A stretch of DNA of 39,970 nucleotides from Neomegalonema sp. (GTDB lineage Bacteria > Pseudomonadota > Alphaproteobacteria > Rhodobacterales > Rhodobacteraceae), in contig NZ_JAQTXI010000028.1 of the NCBI RefSeq assembly GCF_028688855.1, positions 1-39,970 on the forward strand. The letters run 5' to 3'. Within the stretch, counting starts at the first letter, position 1, and every line of letters begins with the position of its first letter. This document shows, in pieces, positions 13,672-22,938 of this stretch. The translations under genes were made by a program, and so were the position numbers. Below the pieces are notes generated by a model. The model searched no databases. It had not been told where the DNA came from and saw only the letters and a list, made by a program, of their open reading frames with translations.

Positions 13672-16629
13672 ATGTCGGACAGGACGAAGAGCGGGACGAA
13701 GGGACGAAAGAGACGATGGAGAGGGACCGCCGTCCTGATCGCCTTCTGGAGCCTTTCGGCTCCGTCGGCGGTCTGGGCGAAGTCCCTGGCGCTGGTGATC
13801 GGCAATCAGAACTATCTGGACGGAGGGTGGGGTCCGCTGCGCCATGCGGTCTCCGATGCGAAAGGATACGACGAGGCGCTGAGGGCCAAGGGCTATGAGG
13901 TGACGCTGAAGACCGACCTCACCTGGGAGGAGACGACGAAGGCGACGGAAGCCTTCATCGGCGCGGTGAAGCCCGGCGACCATGCGGTCTTCGTCTATTC
14001 CGGCCATGGCTGGAGCGACGGCGAGACCAATTATCTCGTCCCGACCGATCTTTCCTTCCGGATCACCCAGGAGGAGGCCAGGCGGCTCTCGCTGTCCCTG
14101 GTCGGCGGATCCTCCGGCCTGCTGGACCGCCTCAGAGAGAAGGGAGCCCTCATCAGGGTCGCGATCATCGACGCCTGTCGGGACAGCCCCTTCCCCCCCT
14201 TCCAAGCCCCTCTGGCGAGCGCCTTCGAGCCCGCCCTTGCGCCCGACCTCGAGATCGCCTTCGCAGACGGAGGCGCGACCAGCGGACGCAAGGGATTCAG
14301 CCGCGACCATGCGCCCCAGAGCGGCCATTTCATCATCTATTCCGCCTCGGAGGGGCAAACCTCTCTGGACTATCTCGAAACGGACGTATCCGAGCGGTAT
14401 TCGCTCTTCACGCGCGTGTTTCTGCCTTATTTCCGTCAGGATATTTCGCTGGTCGCGGCGTTCAAGAGCAGTCAGAACGAGGTCGCGGATCGGGCGCGCG
14501 CCGTCGCCCACGCCCAGAATCCGCGTTACGTCGACGACATCGGCGGCGAGTTCTGCCTCTCCGGACGATGCCCGCAACCCGCGGCCCTTCTGCCCTCTTC
14601 TCCGCCTCCGGTCGATGCGGAGATGCAGGCGTCCTGCGAAGCCGCCTCCATGCCGACGGACGCCGACAAGCCTTTCGGCGTCCAGGGAATCTCCTACGAC
14701 CGGCTGAATCCGGAGCGCCATGTCGCGGCTTGCGAGGCCATGAAGCGGGCGGCGCCGAGGGAACCTCTCTACGTCACCAATCTGGCGCGTCTGCGCCTGA
14801 AGCAGGGCCGGGGCGCGGAGGCTCTGGCTCTGGCCCGGGAAGCGGCCGGGCTCGATTCCGCCGCCGCCATGAACCTCATCGGCGTCATCTTCGAGACAGG
14901 CGACGGAGGTCTGACGAAAGACGAGGATGAGGCGACCGAATGGTATGAGCAGGCCGCCAGGGCGGGCAACGCCGCAGCCATGCTGAACCTCAGCAGCCGA
15001 TATGCGAAGGGTCTGGGAACCGAGCAGGACGGGGTGGCGGCGGCGTCCTGGCGCGCGCTCGCCCTCCAGAGCGGGGATCGCTTCGTCATGAACCGGATCG
15101 CCTGCGCCTATTACAAGGGCGAGGACGGCCTTCCCCAGGACGACAAGGAGGCCGCCTATTGGTGGGGGCGGGCGGCGGAGCTGGGCCAGACCGACGCGAT
15201 CGCCAATCTGGGCTGGGCCTATCTGCACGGCAAGGGCGTGGAGGCGGATCCGGAACGCGGGATCGGGCTTCTCCGTCTGGCGGCCGCCTCCGAAAACGCC
15301 CAGGCCATGAACAGTCTTGGCCTGGCTTTCTCCACAGGGAAGGGCGTGGCGCAAAGCGATGAAGAGGCCCTGCGCTGGTGGCGCAAGGGAGCGGAGAGCA
15401 AGCACGTCCCCTCTCTGGAGAATCTGGGGTGGGCTTACTGGTCCGGCCGCGGCGTGGAGCGGGACGAGGGGCGCGCCGTCGCGCTCTGGACCGAGGTTCT
15501 GACTCTGGAGAAGAGCGCCTCCGCCAGCCGCCGCCTGGGCTGGGCCTCCTGGAGCGGCCGGGGGGCGCCGCAAGACGATGCGGAAGCCGTCCGGTTGTGG
15601 AAGGAGGCGAAGGATGGGGGCGACGCCGACGCGTTCTATGCGCTGGGGCTGGCCCACTGGACCGGCCGTGGGGCGCCGCAGGACGATGCGGAAGCCGTCC
15701 GGCTGTGGAGGCAGGCGGCGCAGAAGGAAGACGCCGACGGGCTCGCGCTCTACATGCTTGGGCTGGCCCACTGGAGCGGCCGGGGGGCGCCGCAGGACGA
15801 TGCGGAAGCCGTCAGGCTGTGGAGGCAGGCGGCGCAGAAGGAAAACACCGACGCGCTCTACATGCTGGGACTGGCCCATGAGGAGGGGCGCGGCGGTCTG
15901 GAGCTCGATCAGGAAGAGGCCGTCGCATCCTGGCTCCGCGCCGCGGATCTGGGCGATCCGGAGGCCATGTACGGCCTCTCGAGCGTCTACAGCCCGGGAT
16001 CGGCATGGACCCTGCCCAAAGACCCGGCGTTGGCGCGTCGCTGGCTCATCGAGGCGGCCAACAAAGACCATCGGTCCGCCATGCGTCGAGTCGGAGATCT
16101 GTATCTTTCCGGATCGGGCGTCCCGCAGGACCATGAGGAGGCTCTGCGCTGGTGGCGAAAAGCCGCCGAAGCGGGCGACAGCCTCGCCAGGAGGAATCTG
16201 ATCGACTTCCATGAAGGGAGGGAGCCCTTCGATCTCGGTCAGGCCGCGAATCCCGAAGAGGCCCTGCGCTGGCGCGTCAAGGCCGCCGAGGCGGGGGATC
16301 AGAGGATCCTGCTGGAGCTCGTGGGCTTCTACATGGAGCCCGTCGGCGGCCGGATGCGGAACGAAGCCGAGGCCCTGCGCTGGATGAGGAAGGGCGCGGA
16401 GGCGGGAGATCTCCCGAGCATGCTCTTCCTGAGCCTTGTTCTCTCCGGCGGCGTCGGGCTTGAGACTCCGTTCATGTTCGAGGATAAGCCCTTCCCCTTC
16501 CCCGCGCCCGACCTGAACGAAGCGCGCTTCTGGCTGCGCAAGGCCCTCGAACATCCCAAGGCCGTCGACGCGACGGGGAGAGCGGAAATCCAGAGGAGGC
16601 TGGATCGCCTCGACGCCCAGATTCCATGA
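13672..16629 (+). CDS. Secreted caspase-fold peptidase with Sel1 repeats
   Basis: This 985-residue protein begins with a basic region and signal peptide (residues 1-36, core TAVLIAFWSLSAPSAVWA). Residues about 38-290 are a peptidase C14 (caspase p20-like) domain: KSLALVIGNQNY, VFVYSGHGWSDGE with catalytic His112, and VAIIDACRDSPF with catalytic Cys169. A linker with Cys295, Cys300, Cys322 and Cys354 follows. From about 385 to the end are some 15 Sel1-like repeats of 36-38 residues (for example LGLAHWSGRGAPQDDAEAVRLW), which usually bind partner proteins. Start chosen at 13672 because GGAGGAAG lies just before it; the open frame continues far upstream but without a gene. The signal peptide implies a periplasmic or surface role. 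It heads a + strand group with a second caspase gene and is divergent from the Lon-like operon. Confidence 0.92.
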   Translation: MSDRTKSGTKGRKRRWRGTAVLIAFWSLSAPSAVWAKSLALVIGNQNYLDGGWGPLRHAVSDAKGYDEALRAKGYEVTLKTDLTWEETTKATEAFIGAVKPGDHAVFVYSGHGWSDGETNYLVPTDLSFRITQEEARRLSLSLVGGSSGLLDRLREKGALIRVAIIDACRDSPFPPFQAPLASAFEPALAPDLEIAFADGGATSGRKGFSRDHAPQSGHFIIYSASEGQTSLDYLETDVSERYSLFTRVFLPYFRQDISLVAAFKSSQNEVADRARAVAHAQNPRYVDDIGGEFCLSGRCPQPAALLPSSPPPVDAEMQASCEAASMPTDADKPFGVQGISYDRLNPERHVAACEAMKRAAPREPLYVTNLARLRLKQGRGAEALALAREAAGLDSAAAMNLIGVIFETGDGGLTKDEDEATEWYEQAARAGNAAAMLNLSSRYAKGLGTEQDGVAAASWRALALQSGDRFVMNRIACAYYKGEDGLPQDDKEAAYWWGRAAELGQTDAIANLGWAYLHGKGVEADPERGIGLLRLAAASENAQAMNSLGLAFSTGKGVAQSDEEALRWWRKGAESKHVPSLENLGWAYWSGRGVERDEGRAVALWTEVLTLEKSASASRRLGWASWSGRGAPQDDAEAVRLWKEAKDGGDADAFYALGLAHWTGRGAPQDDAEAVRLWRQAAQKEDADGLALYMLGLAHWSGRGAPQDDAEAVRLWRQAAQKENTDALYMLGLAHEEGRGGLELDQEEAVASWLRAADLGDPEAMYGLSSVYSPGSAWTLPKDPALARRWLIEAANKDHRSAMRRVGDLYLSGSGVPQDHEEALRWWRKAAEAGDSLARRNLIDFHEGREPFDLGQAANPEEALRWRVKAAEAGDQRILLELVGFYMEPVGGRMRNEAEALRWMRKGAEAGDLPSMLFLSLVLSGGVGLETPFMFEDKPFPFPAPDLNEARFWLRKALEHPKAVDATGRAEIQRRLDRLDAQIP
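15541..15850 (+). repeat. Near-identical Sel1-coding DNA repeats
   Basis: Three consecutive Sel1 units share nearly identical DNA around GGGGCGCCGCA-GACGATGCGG, starting at matching points 15574, 15682 and 15796 (periods of 108 and 114 bp). The other Sel1 units are much more diverged. This indicates recent in-frame duplication and a possible site of length variation. Confidence 0.85.
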
Positions 16630-16650
16630 CGCCTTGTCAGGGGAGTCTTC

Positions 16651-16675
16651 CCGAGGGGCGTTCGCGCCCCCTCGG
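16651..16675 (+). terminator. Hairpin after the caspase-Sel1 gene
   Basis: CCGAGGGGCG (16651-16660), loop TTCG and CGCCCCCTCGG (16665-16675) pair with one bulged base, 21 bp after the stop codon. There is no U tract, so intrinsic termination is uncertain, but the position is right. Confidence 0.45.
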
Positions 16676-16687
16676 CCGGAAATCCGC

Positions 16688-16795
16688 CTGGAGCGTCTCC
16701 CGATCCTTCCGGATCGTGCAAAGGCTCCAGGTTCTTGTCTGATCGCGTTTTCACGACGCGAAGCTCTTCAGCTTCTCTGACAAACGCTTCAAGGA
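16688..16795. repeat. REP-like intergenic palindromic element
   Basis: This stretch holds nested imperfect palindromes: TGGAGC...GCTCCA enclosing CGATCC-TTCC-GGATCG, then a second one spanning GCGTTTTCACGACGCGAAGC to GCTTCTCTGACAAACGC. The phrase TCTGATCGCGTTTTC followed by an AAACGC end resembles intergenic repeats widespread in alphaproteobacterial genomes. Only one copy is in the window, so its repetitive nature is inferred from general familiarity. Confidence 0.35.
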
Positions 16796-16802
16796 GAACG
16801 AG

Positions 16803-18347
16803 ATGCGACGCAGGATGGGGCTCCTCGCCTGTCTTCTTCCTCTTGCGCTCTGGAGTCCGCCTCTGCGGGCCGAGCCGCGCGCCCTGACGATCGGGATCAA
16901 CGCCTATGATCATGAGCGCCCGCTCTCCGGCGCCGTCGCCGACGCCCGGGACATCGCCCGCAGCCTGGGGCGTCTGGGGGTGCGCGACGTGACCTCCCTG
17001 CTGGACCGGAAGGCGGACCGGGCGGCCGTCGAGGCCGCATGGCGGGCGATGGTCGCGCGCGCCGCGCCCGGAGACCTCCTGATCCTGACCTATTCCGGAC
17101 ATGGCGGCCATGAGCCGGATCTGAACGGCGACGAGGCGCTTCTCGATCCGCGAGACGTCTCCGACGAACATTTCGCGCTTTCCGGCTTCTCGTCCCGGAC
17201 TCCGCAGGAGCGGATCCTCGACGACGAGCTCGACCTCTGGTTCCGCGAGGCTCTGGAGAAGGGGCTCAGGGTTCTCTTCGTCGCGGATTCCTGCCATTCC
17301 GGCTCCATGCATCGCGGCGGCGGACAGGGGCGCAGGGCCTCTCCGAGCCCCTTGCTTCAAAACGAGGCCTCCGCGCGGAGCTTCACGCCGCCGGCCGCGC
17401 TCGCGCCGCCGCGGCCTCCTCCGCCCGAAGCGGCGACGAATTTCTTCTTCGTCTCGGCGGTGGATCAGGCGGGAACCGTCAATGAAGTGACGATCAGGGG
17501 CGCCCGGCGCGGCGCCCTCAGCCATCTCTTCGCGCGGGCGCTCGACGGAGCCGCCGACGCGAATCGCGACGGCGCGATCGATCATCTGGAGCTCGGGGCC
17601 TATCTGGAGGCCGCGCTCCCCTCTCTCGACAACGCGGTGCGGCGCAAGTTCCATCCTGGTCCCGGCGGCGCGCCTCATGTGCTCTTCGTCCGCCCCGAGG
17701 GCCCGCCTCCGGGGCCTGCGCCCATCCTGTTCCCGGATCTGCGGCTGTCCTTTCGCGGCGGCCCCGCTCCGGAGCCGCCTTCCGGCCTCCGGATCGCGCA
17801 GGAGGGAGAGGCCCCTGATCTCGTCTATGATCTGGAGAAGGGGGATGTTCTGGACGATTCCGGCGCGCGGATCGCCGAGGGGATCCGGCTCTTCGCGCCG
17901 GAGCTGCGGGCGATTCTGGACAAGCTGCGCGTCGTGAGGCTCGTGCAGGAGATGGCGACGCGGGCTCCCGCTGCGGTCGAGATTTCTCCCGATCAGGACT
18001 TCCACCGGATCGGCGCAGATCCGGTCGAGATCAGCGTCGTGGCGGCGCGGCCCTGGCTGACCCTGTTCAATCTCGCCAATACGGGGGAGGTCCAGCGCCT
18101 CTTCCCCCTTCATCCGGGCGAGGAGGCCCCGCAGGAGGCCTCACGGTCTTTCGTCGTCACGCAGCGGCCTTCCGAGCCTGTCGGCGCGGATCACCTGATC
18201 CTCCTCCTCACGGAGGAGGAGCCGGTCGCCTTGCGGAGCGCCCTGGAGACGCAGGCCGGAACGCCGCGCCTGCTGGAGATCCTGCGCGAGATGTCCCTCT
18301 CGGAAGGAGTCTCCGCCAGCGTGGCCGCGCTTTACGTCGACCGGTGA
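16803..18347 (+). CDS. Secreted caspase-fold peptidase with EF-hand loop and DUF4384-like tail
   Basis: A 514-residue protein with a signal peptide (1-23, cut after LRA). The C14 domain spans about 25-295: PRALTIGINAY, LILTYSGHGGHEPD with catalytic His100, and VLFVADSCHSGS with catalytic Cys164. A proline/alanine-rich insert (about 190-210) follows the Cys, where caspases are often processed. Asp252-Glu263 (DANRDGAIDHLE) is a complete EF-hand calcium loop. Residues about 390-510 (ISVVAARPWLTLFNLANTGEVQRLFP) resemble DUF4384, a domain often joined to bacterial caspases. AAGGAG lies 8 nt before the ATG. Metacaspase-type enzymes often need calcium, so the loop may be an activation switch. It lies 173 bp downstream of the Sel1-type caspase; the two probably share one locus function. 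Confidence 0.92.
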   Translation: MRRRMGLLACLLPLALWSPPLRAEPRALTIGINAYDHERPLSGAVADARDIARSLGRLGVRDVTSLLDRKADRAAVEAAWRAMVARAAPGDLLILTYSGHGGHEPDLNGDEALLDPRDVSDEHFALSGFSSRTPQERILDDELDLWFREALEKGLRVLFVADSCHSGSMHRGGGQGRRASPSPLLQNEASARSFTPPAALAPPRPPPPEAATNFFFVSAVDQAGTVNEVTIRGARRGALSHLFARALDGAADANRDGAIDHLELGAYLEAALPSLDNAVRRKFHPGPGGAPHVLFVRPEGPPPGPAPILFPDLRLSFRGGPAPEPPSGLRIAQEGEAPDLVYDLEKGDVLDDSGARIAEGIRLFAPELRAILDKLRVVRLVQEMATRAPAAVEISPDQDFHRIGADPVEISVVAARPWLTLFNLANTGEVQRLFPLHPGEEAPQEASRSFVVTQRPSEPVGADHLILLLTEEEPVALRSALETQAGTPRLLEILREMSLSEGVSASVAALYVDR

Positions 18348-18356
18348 AGCGCGGCT

Positions 18357-18392
18357 CCGGGGGCCTCTCTCCCCGGCTCGAAGCGTTTTTTT
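18357..18392 (+). terminator. Possible intrinsic terminator after the second caspase gene
   Basis: CCGGGG (18357-18362) and CCCCGG (18371-18376) form a 6-bp stem beginning 10 bp after the stop codon. A run of seven T follows at 18386-18392 and another at 18405-18411. The 9-nt gap between stem and T run makes it a weak example. Confidence 0.45.
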
Positions 18393-18426
18393 CATGCGGC
18401 CTGATTTTTTTCCTCAAGCCCCGTTT

Positions 18427-18473
18427 CTTCGCCTTCAGAGCCTCCCGACACCCCTGAAGAGAGAAAGGCGAAG
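18427..18473. repeat. Interrupted inverted repeat upstream of the 123-residue gene
   Basis: CTTCGCCTTCAG (18427-18438) pairs with CTGAA (18454-18458) and AAGGCGAAG (18465-18473), giving a long stem with a purine bulge. It sits in the 194-bp gap between the second caspase gene and the small secreted protein gene, and could be a terminator, a leader hairpin or an operator. Confidence 0.4.
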
Positions 18474-18541
18474 GAACGGCGCAACCTTTCTCCCCTGCCC
18501 CGAGGCGCCGACGCTCACTCGATGACCTGAGGAGACACATC

Positions 18542-18913
18542 ATGATGAAGGCCCTGAAACGCATCCTCGCCGGCGTGTTCGCCCTGGGGCTGGTCGTCGG
18601 CCCGATGGCCGCCGGCCCCGCCTCCGCCAATTGCGACGGCCCGAGCAACTGCGCCGAGCTTGGGCGTATGGTGCAGCGGGATCTGGCGCAGGAGCGGGCG
18701 GAACGGGAGCGGGCGGAATGGGAGCGGGCGGAACGGGAGCGGGAGGCGAACCGCCCCGCCGCGCCCTCCAGCCCCGTCGGGGAAGACATTGTGGAGGCGT
18801 TCGTCCTCGGCGCCCTGGCCTGGATCGCCTATGAGGCCTTCAAGCCTTCTCCCTCCGCCCCGCCCCAGCCGCCTCAGCCGTCGCAGACGGCCCAGAGACT
18901 CCCGAACCGCTGA
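18542..18913 (+). CDS. Small exported protein with charged coiled segment
   Basis: A 123-residue protein with a signal peptide (1-29, cut after ASA). The short mature N-terminus has two Cys (NCDGPSNCAEL). A highly charged helix built of ERAERERAEW-type repeats spans about 50-70. A hydrophobic helix (DIVEAFVLGALAWIAYEAF, about 81-99) could be a membrane anchor or sit in a complex. A proline-rich tail ends the protein. GAGGAG before the ATG supports the start; the second codon is also ATG. No family recognised. It follows the caspase genes on the same strand and could be a partner or substrate. Confidence 0.7.
   Translation: MMKALKRILAGVFALGLVVGPMAAGPASANCDGPSNCAELGRMVQRDLAQERAERERAEWERAEREREANRPAAPSSPVGEDIVEAFVLGALAWIAYEAFKPSPSAPPQPPQPSQTAQRLPNR
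18691..18748 (+). repeat. 15-bp tandem repeat inside the 123-residue gene
   Basis: About four copies of a 15-bp unit GGAGCGGGCGGAACG start at 18691, 18706, 18721 and 18736, the last one diverged. They encode the ERAER/ERAEW pentapeptides of the charged helix. The unit length keeps the frame, so copy number could vary without inactivating the gene. Confidence 0.85.
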
Positions 18914-18994
18914 GTCTCCGAAGCTTCGTTCCGGCTCCTCCAGGTCGGGGAGCCGGAACGGCGTCGCGCCTCCGATCTCGAAAGGATCCCCGAC

Positions 18995-19291
18995 ATGCCC
19001 CTTCCTGTCATCGCCGCCGCCGCCATCCTGGCCCTGGGAAAAGCCGCAGGAACCCTCGCCCTGAAGGCGAAGCTGCTCGGCGGGCTGGCTCCCTTGCAAT
19101 CCTATCTCGCCGCCCAGATCGGCGCGAGCGCCGCCAGCATCGGGACCGGCGCGCTCGCCGCCGCCGCCGCCGCCGCATGGTGGGCGAAGCTCACGGGCGC
19201 CGACGAAGACGAGATGGCGGAGGCCGCCGGAAAAGCCGGCGCCGGAAAAGCCGCCAGAGAAATCGCCCGATGGGTGATGCGCCATTCTTGA
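18995..19291 (+). CDS. Small alanine-rich membrane protein of unknown function
   Basis: A 98-residue protein dominated by hydrophobic alanine/leucine stretches (about 4-16 and 40-62), including a long alanine run and WWAKL, followed by an acidic-then-basic amphipathic tail (DEDEMAEAAGKAG, AREIARWVMRHS). It has no charged n-region, so it is more likely membrane-inserted than secreted. AAAGGA lies 8 nt before the ATG. No family recognised. Last gene of the + strand group after the caspases. Small size and hydrophobicity would suit a membrane partner or pore-like effector, but nothing shows this directly. Confidence 0.6.
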   Translation: MPLPVIAAAAILALGKAAGTLALKAKLLGGLAPLQSYLAAQIGASAASIGTGALAAAAAAAWWAKLTGADEDEMAEAAGKAGAGKAAREIARWVMRHS

Positions 19292-19364
19292 CGCCCCATG
19301 CGCCTGTCCCGGAGGCCTCCGCGGATCCCCGCCGGATGCCGACCGGCCTCGCCGCCCGGGCTCC

Positions 19365-19396
19365 GGCGCATCCGCCTCGACGAAGACGGATGCGCC
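19365..19396. terminator. Bidirectional hairpin between convergent genes
   Basis: GGCGCATCCG (19365-19374) and CGGATGCGCC (19387-19396) form a perfect 10-bp stem with a 12-nt loop. It lies between the small membrane protein (stop at 19291) and the convergent alcohol dehydrogenase (stop at 19404), where a shared terminator is expected. Confidence 0.6.
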
Positions 19397-19403
19397 AGGC
19401 TGC

Positions 19404-20441
19404 TTACGCCTCGATCAGAACCTTCAGGGCTCCGGTTTCGGCCGCGCGGGCGAAGGTGTCGTAGGCCTCCATCATCTCGCCGAACTTGAAGCGATGGGTG
19501 ATCAGGCCCGCAGGATCCAGAGATCCGGCCGTCACCGTCTTCAGCAGCATCGGGGTGGTCACGGTGTCGACCAGGCCCGTGGTGATCGAGATGTTCTGCG
19601 CCCAGAGACGCTCGATGTGCAGATCCACCTTCACGCCATGCACGCCCACGTTCGCCAGAACGCCGCTCACCGCCACGACGCTCTCGCAGATCCCGAAGGT
19701 CGCCGGAATGCCGACCGCCTCCATCGCCGTGTCGACGCCCCGCCCCTCGGTGATCTTCATGATCGCCTCGACGGCGTTGGTGGTCTTGCTGTTGATCACA
19801 TGGGTGGCGCCGAAGCGTCTGGCGACCTCCAGGCGGTTGTCGTCGAGATCCACCACGATGATCTGTCCGGGCGTGTAGAACCGCGCGGCCAGCAGGCAGG
19901 CCAGGCCCACCGGACCCGCTCCGACGATGGCCACGCTGCCGCCGGGCGCGACCTTGCCGTTGCGGACGCCGATCTCCATGCCGGTCGGCAGGATGTCGCT
20001 CAGCATCACCAGGGCGGCCTCGTCGGAGCCGGGGGGGATGTGGTGCAGGCTGGTGTCGGCGTGCAGGATCCGCACGTATTCCGCCTGGGTGCCGTCGATG
20101 ACGTGGCCCAGCTTCCAGCCCCCCGAGACGCAATGCGAATAGACGCCGCGACGGCAATATTCGCATTTGCCGCAGGAGGTGATGCAGGAGATGAGGACCG
20201 GATCGCCCTTCTTGAACAGCGTCACGCCCGCGCCGACCTCCTCGACGACGCCGACGCCTTCATGGCCCAGCACCGTGCCGGGAACGCAGCTCGGCACGTC
20301 GCCCTTGAGGATGTGCAGATCCGTTCCGCAGATCGTCGTCTTCGTGATGCGGATGACGGCGTCGGTCGGCGCCTCGACCTTCGGCTTCGGCCGCTCTTCG
20401 ACGGCCTTGCGGCCCGGTCCGTGATAGACAAGCGCTTTCAT
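19404..20441 (-). CDS. Zinc-dependent medium-chain alcohol dehydrogenase
   Basis: A 345-residue NAD(P)-dependent alcohol dehydrogenase of the medium-chain zinc family. The catalytic zinc site is Cys38 (TTICGTD), His60 and Glu61 (GHEGVG). The structural zinc site is Cys90, Cys93, Cys96 and Cys104 (SCGKCEYCRRGVYSHC). The cofactor-binding GAGPVGLA motif is near 174-181, followed by VVDLDDNR, whose acidic residues favour NAD over NADP. Length and motifs resemble bacterial enzymes acting on short-chain alcohols such as propanol, isopropanol or butanediol. It has a consensus sigma-54 promoter (20482-20499) and is followed upstream by a sigma-54 activator gene of the AcoR group, so substrate-induced expression is likely. 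GGGAGG before the ATG confirms the start. Confidence 0.95.
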   Translation of the reverse strand: MKALVYHGPGRKAVEERPKPKVEAPTDAVIRITKTTICGTDLHILKGDVPSCVPGTVLGHEGVGVVEEVGAGVTLFKKGDPVLISCITSCGKCEYCRRGVYSHCVSGGWKLGHVIDGTQAEYVRILHADTSLHHIPPGSDEAALVMLSDILPTGMEIGVRNGKVAPGGSVAIVGAGPVGLACLLAARFYTPGQIIVVDLDDNRLEVARRFGATHVINSKTTNAVEAIMKITEGRGVDTAMEAVGIPATFGICESVVAVSGVLANVGVHGVKVDLHIERLWAQNISITTGLVDTVTTPMLLKTVTAGSLDPAGLITHRFKFGEMMEAYDTFARAAETGALKVLIEA

Positions 20442-20481
20442 GTGATGATCCTCCCTGGAATCTTGTTGCGCGCATCGCCCA

Positions 20482-20499
20482 AGGCAAGACCCGTTCCAG
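20482..20499 (-). promoter_or_regulatory. Sigma-54 (-24/-12) promoter of the alcohol dehydrogenase
   Basis: Read on the minus strand, CTGGAACGGGTCTTGCC matches the sigma-54 consensus YTGGCACG-N4-TTGCW with GG and GC exactly 12 bp apart. It predicts a start near 20472 and a leader of about 31 nt before the ATG at 20441. A small palindrome TGATCTGATCA (20501-20511) lies just upstream. Confidence 0.8.
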
Positions 20500-20557
20500 A
20501 TGATCTGATCATGAAATCAAGAGGTTGAAATCCGGAAGCGTCCGGTTTCCGGTCCAT

Positions 20558-20575
20558 CGTCCGCTCCGGCGGACG
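20558..20575 (-). terminator. Hairpin after the sigma-54 activator gene
   Basis: CGTCCGC (20558-20564), loop TCCG and GCGGACG (20569-20575) form a perfect 7-bp stem about 50 bp beyond the activator stop codon. No U tract follows, so Rho-assisted termination is likely if it is a terminator. Confidence 0.4.
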
Positions 20576-20626
20576 AAATCCGGTCGGCGCGCAGACCGGC
20601 GCGCGAGGCCTGCGGAGGACGATGGC

Positions 20627-22585
<1,959 letters not shown>

Positions 22586-22673
22586 GTCATCCTCCTCACG
22601 CTGGATGAAGCCAGGGGTTGGAAAGTCGCCTCCTTCCGGAGAGTCAGGGTGTCGCAAGGTCAGCGTCGTCGGG

Positions 22674-22702
22674 ATTGTGAAATCGCCCGCCGCCGAAATC
22701 AA
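22674..22702 (-). promoter_or_regulatory. Candidate promoter of the activator gene
   Basis: On the minus strand TTGATT (22697-22702) and CACAAT (22674-22679) are 17 bp apart, each matching the sigma-70 consensus in 4 of 6 positions. It would give a leader of about 80 nt. The rest of the 353-bp gap (22586-22938) holds no gene I can support. Confidence 0.35.
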
Positions 22703-22938
22703 GTGGCTGATCGTCTCGACGCAGAACGGCGCAAGCCGAAGCCGCGCCGTCTGAAGTCCGATGGGAATGGGGGAGAGGAGAAGGTCAGTCCGCGCTGGCC
22801 TCGCCCAGACGCTGTCTCGGGCGCGGCCCTCGCCGCAGGCCGAGGAAGCCGCCTCGCGCAAACTCGAGAGGCTGCGCGCCGGAACGACCGGGGAAGAACC
22901 ATGTCCTCTCCGTGACGTGTCGGGCCGGAGCCGAGCAG

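Noticed and set aside
15541..15850. Repeats considered as CRISPR-like
   Set aside because: Period 108-114 bp, in frame within a coding region, no unique spacers; they are Sel1-coding repeats.
13543..16554. 1003-codon open frame antisense to the caspase-Sel1 gene
   Set aside because: Its apparent repeats are only the antisense of the Sel1 repeats; no start signal or domain.
13672..19291. Caspase locus as a cytoplasmic anti-phage system (for example linked to gasdermin, CARF or SAVED domains)
   Set aside because: Both peptidases have signal peptides and no sensor, nuclease or nucleotide cyclase domain is visible nearby.
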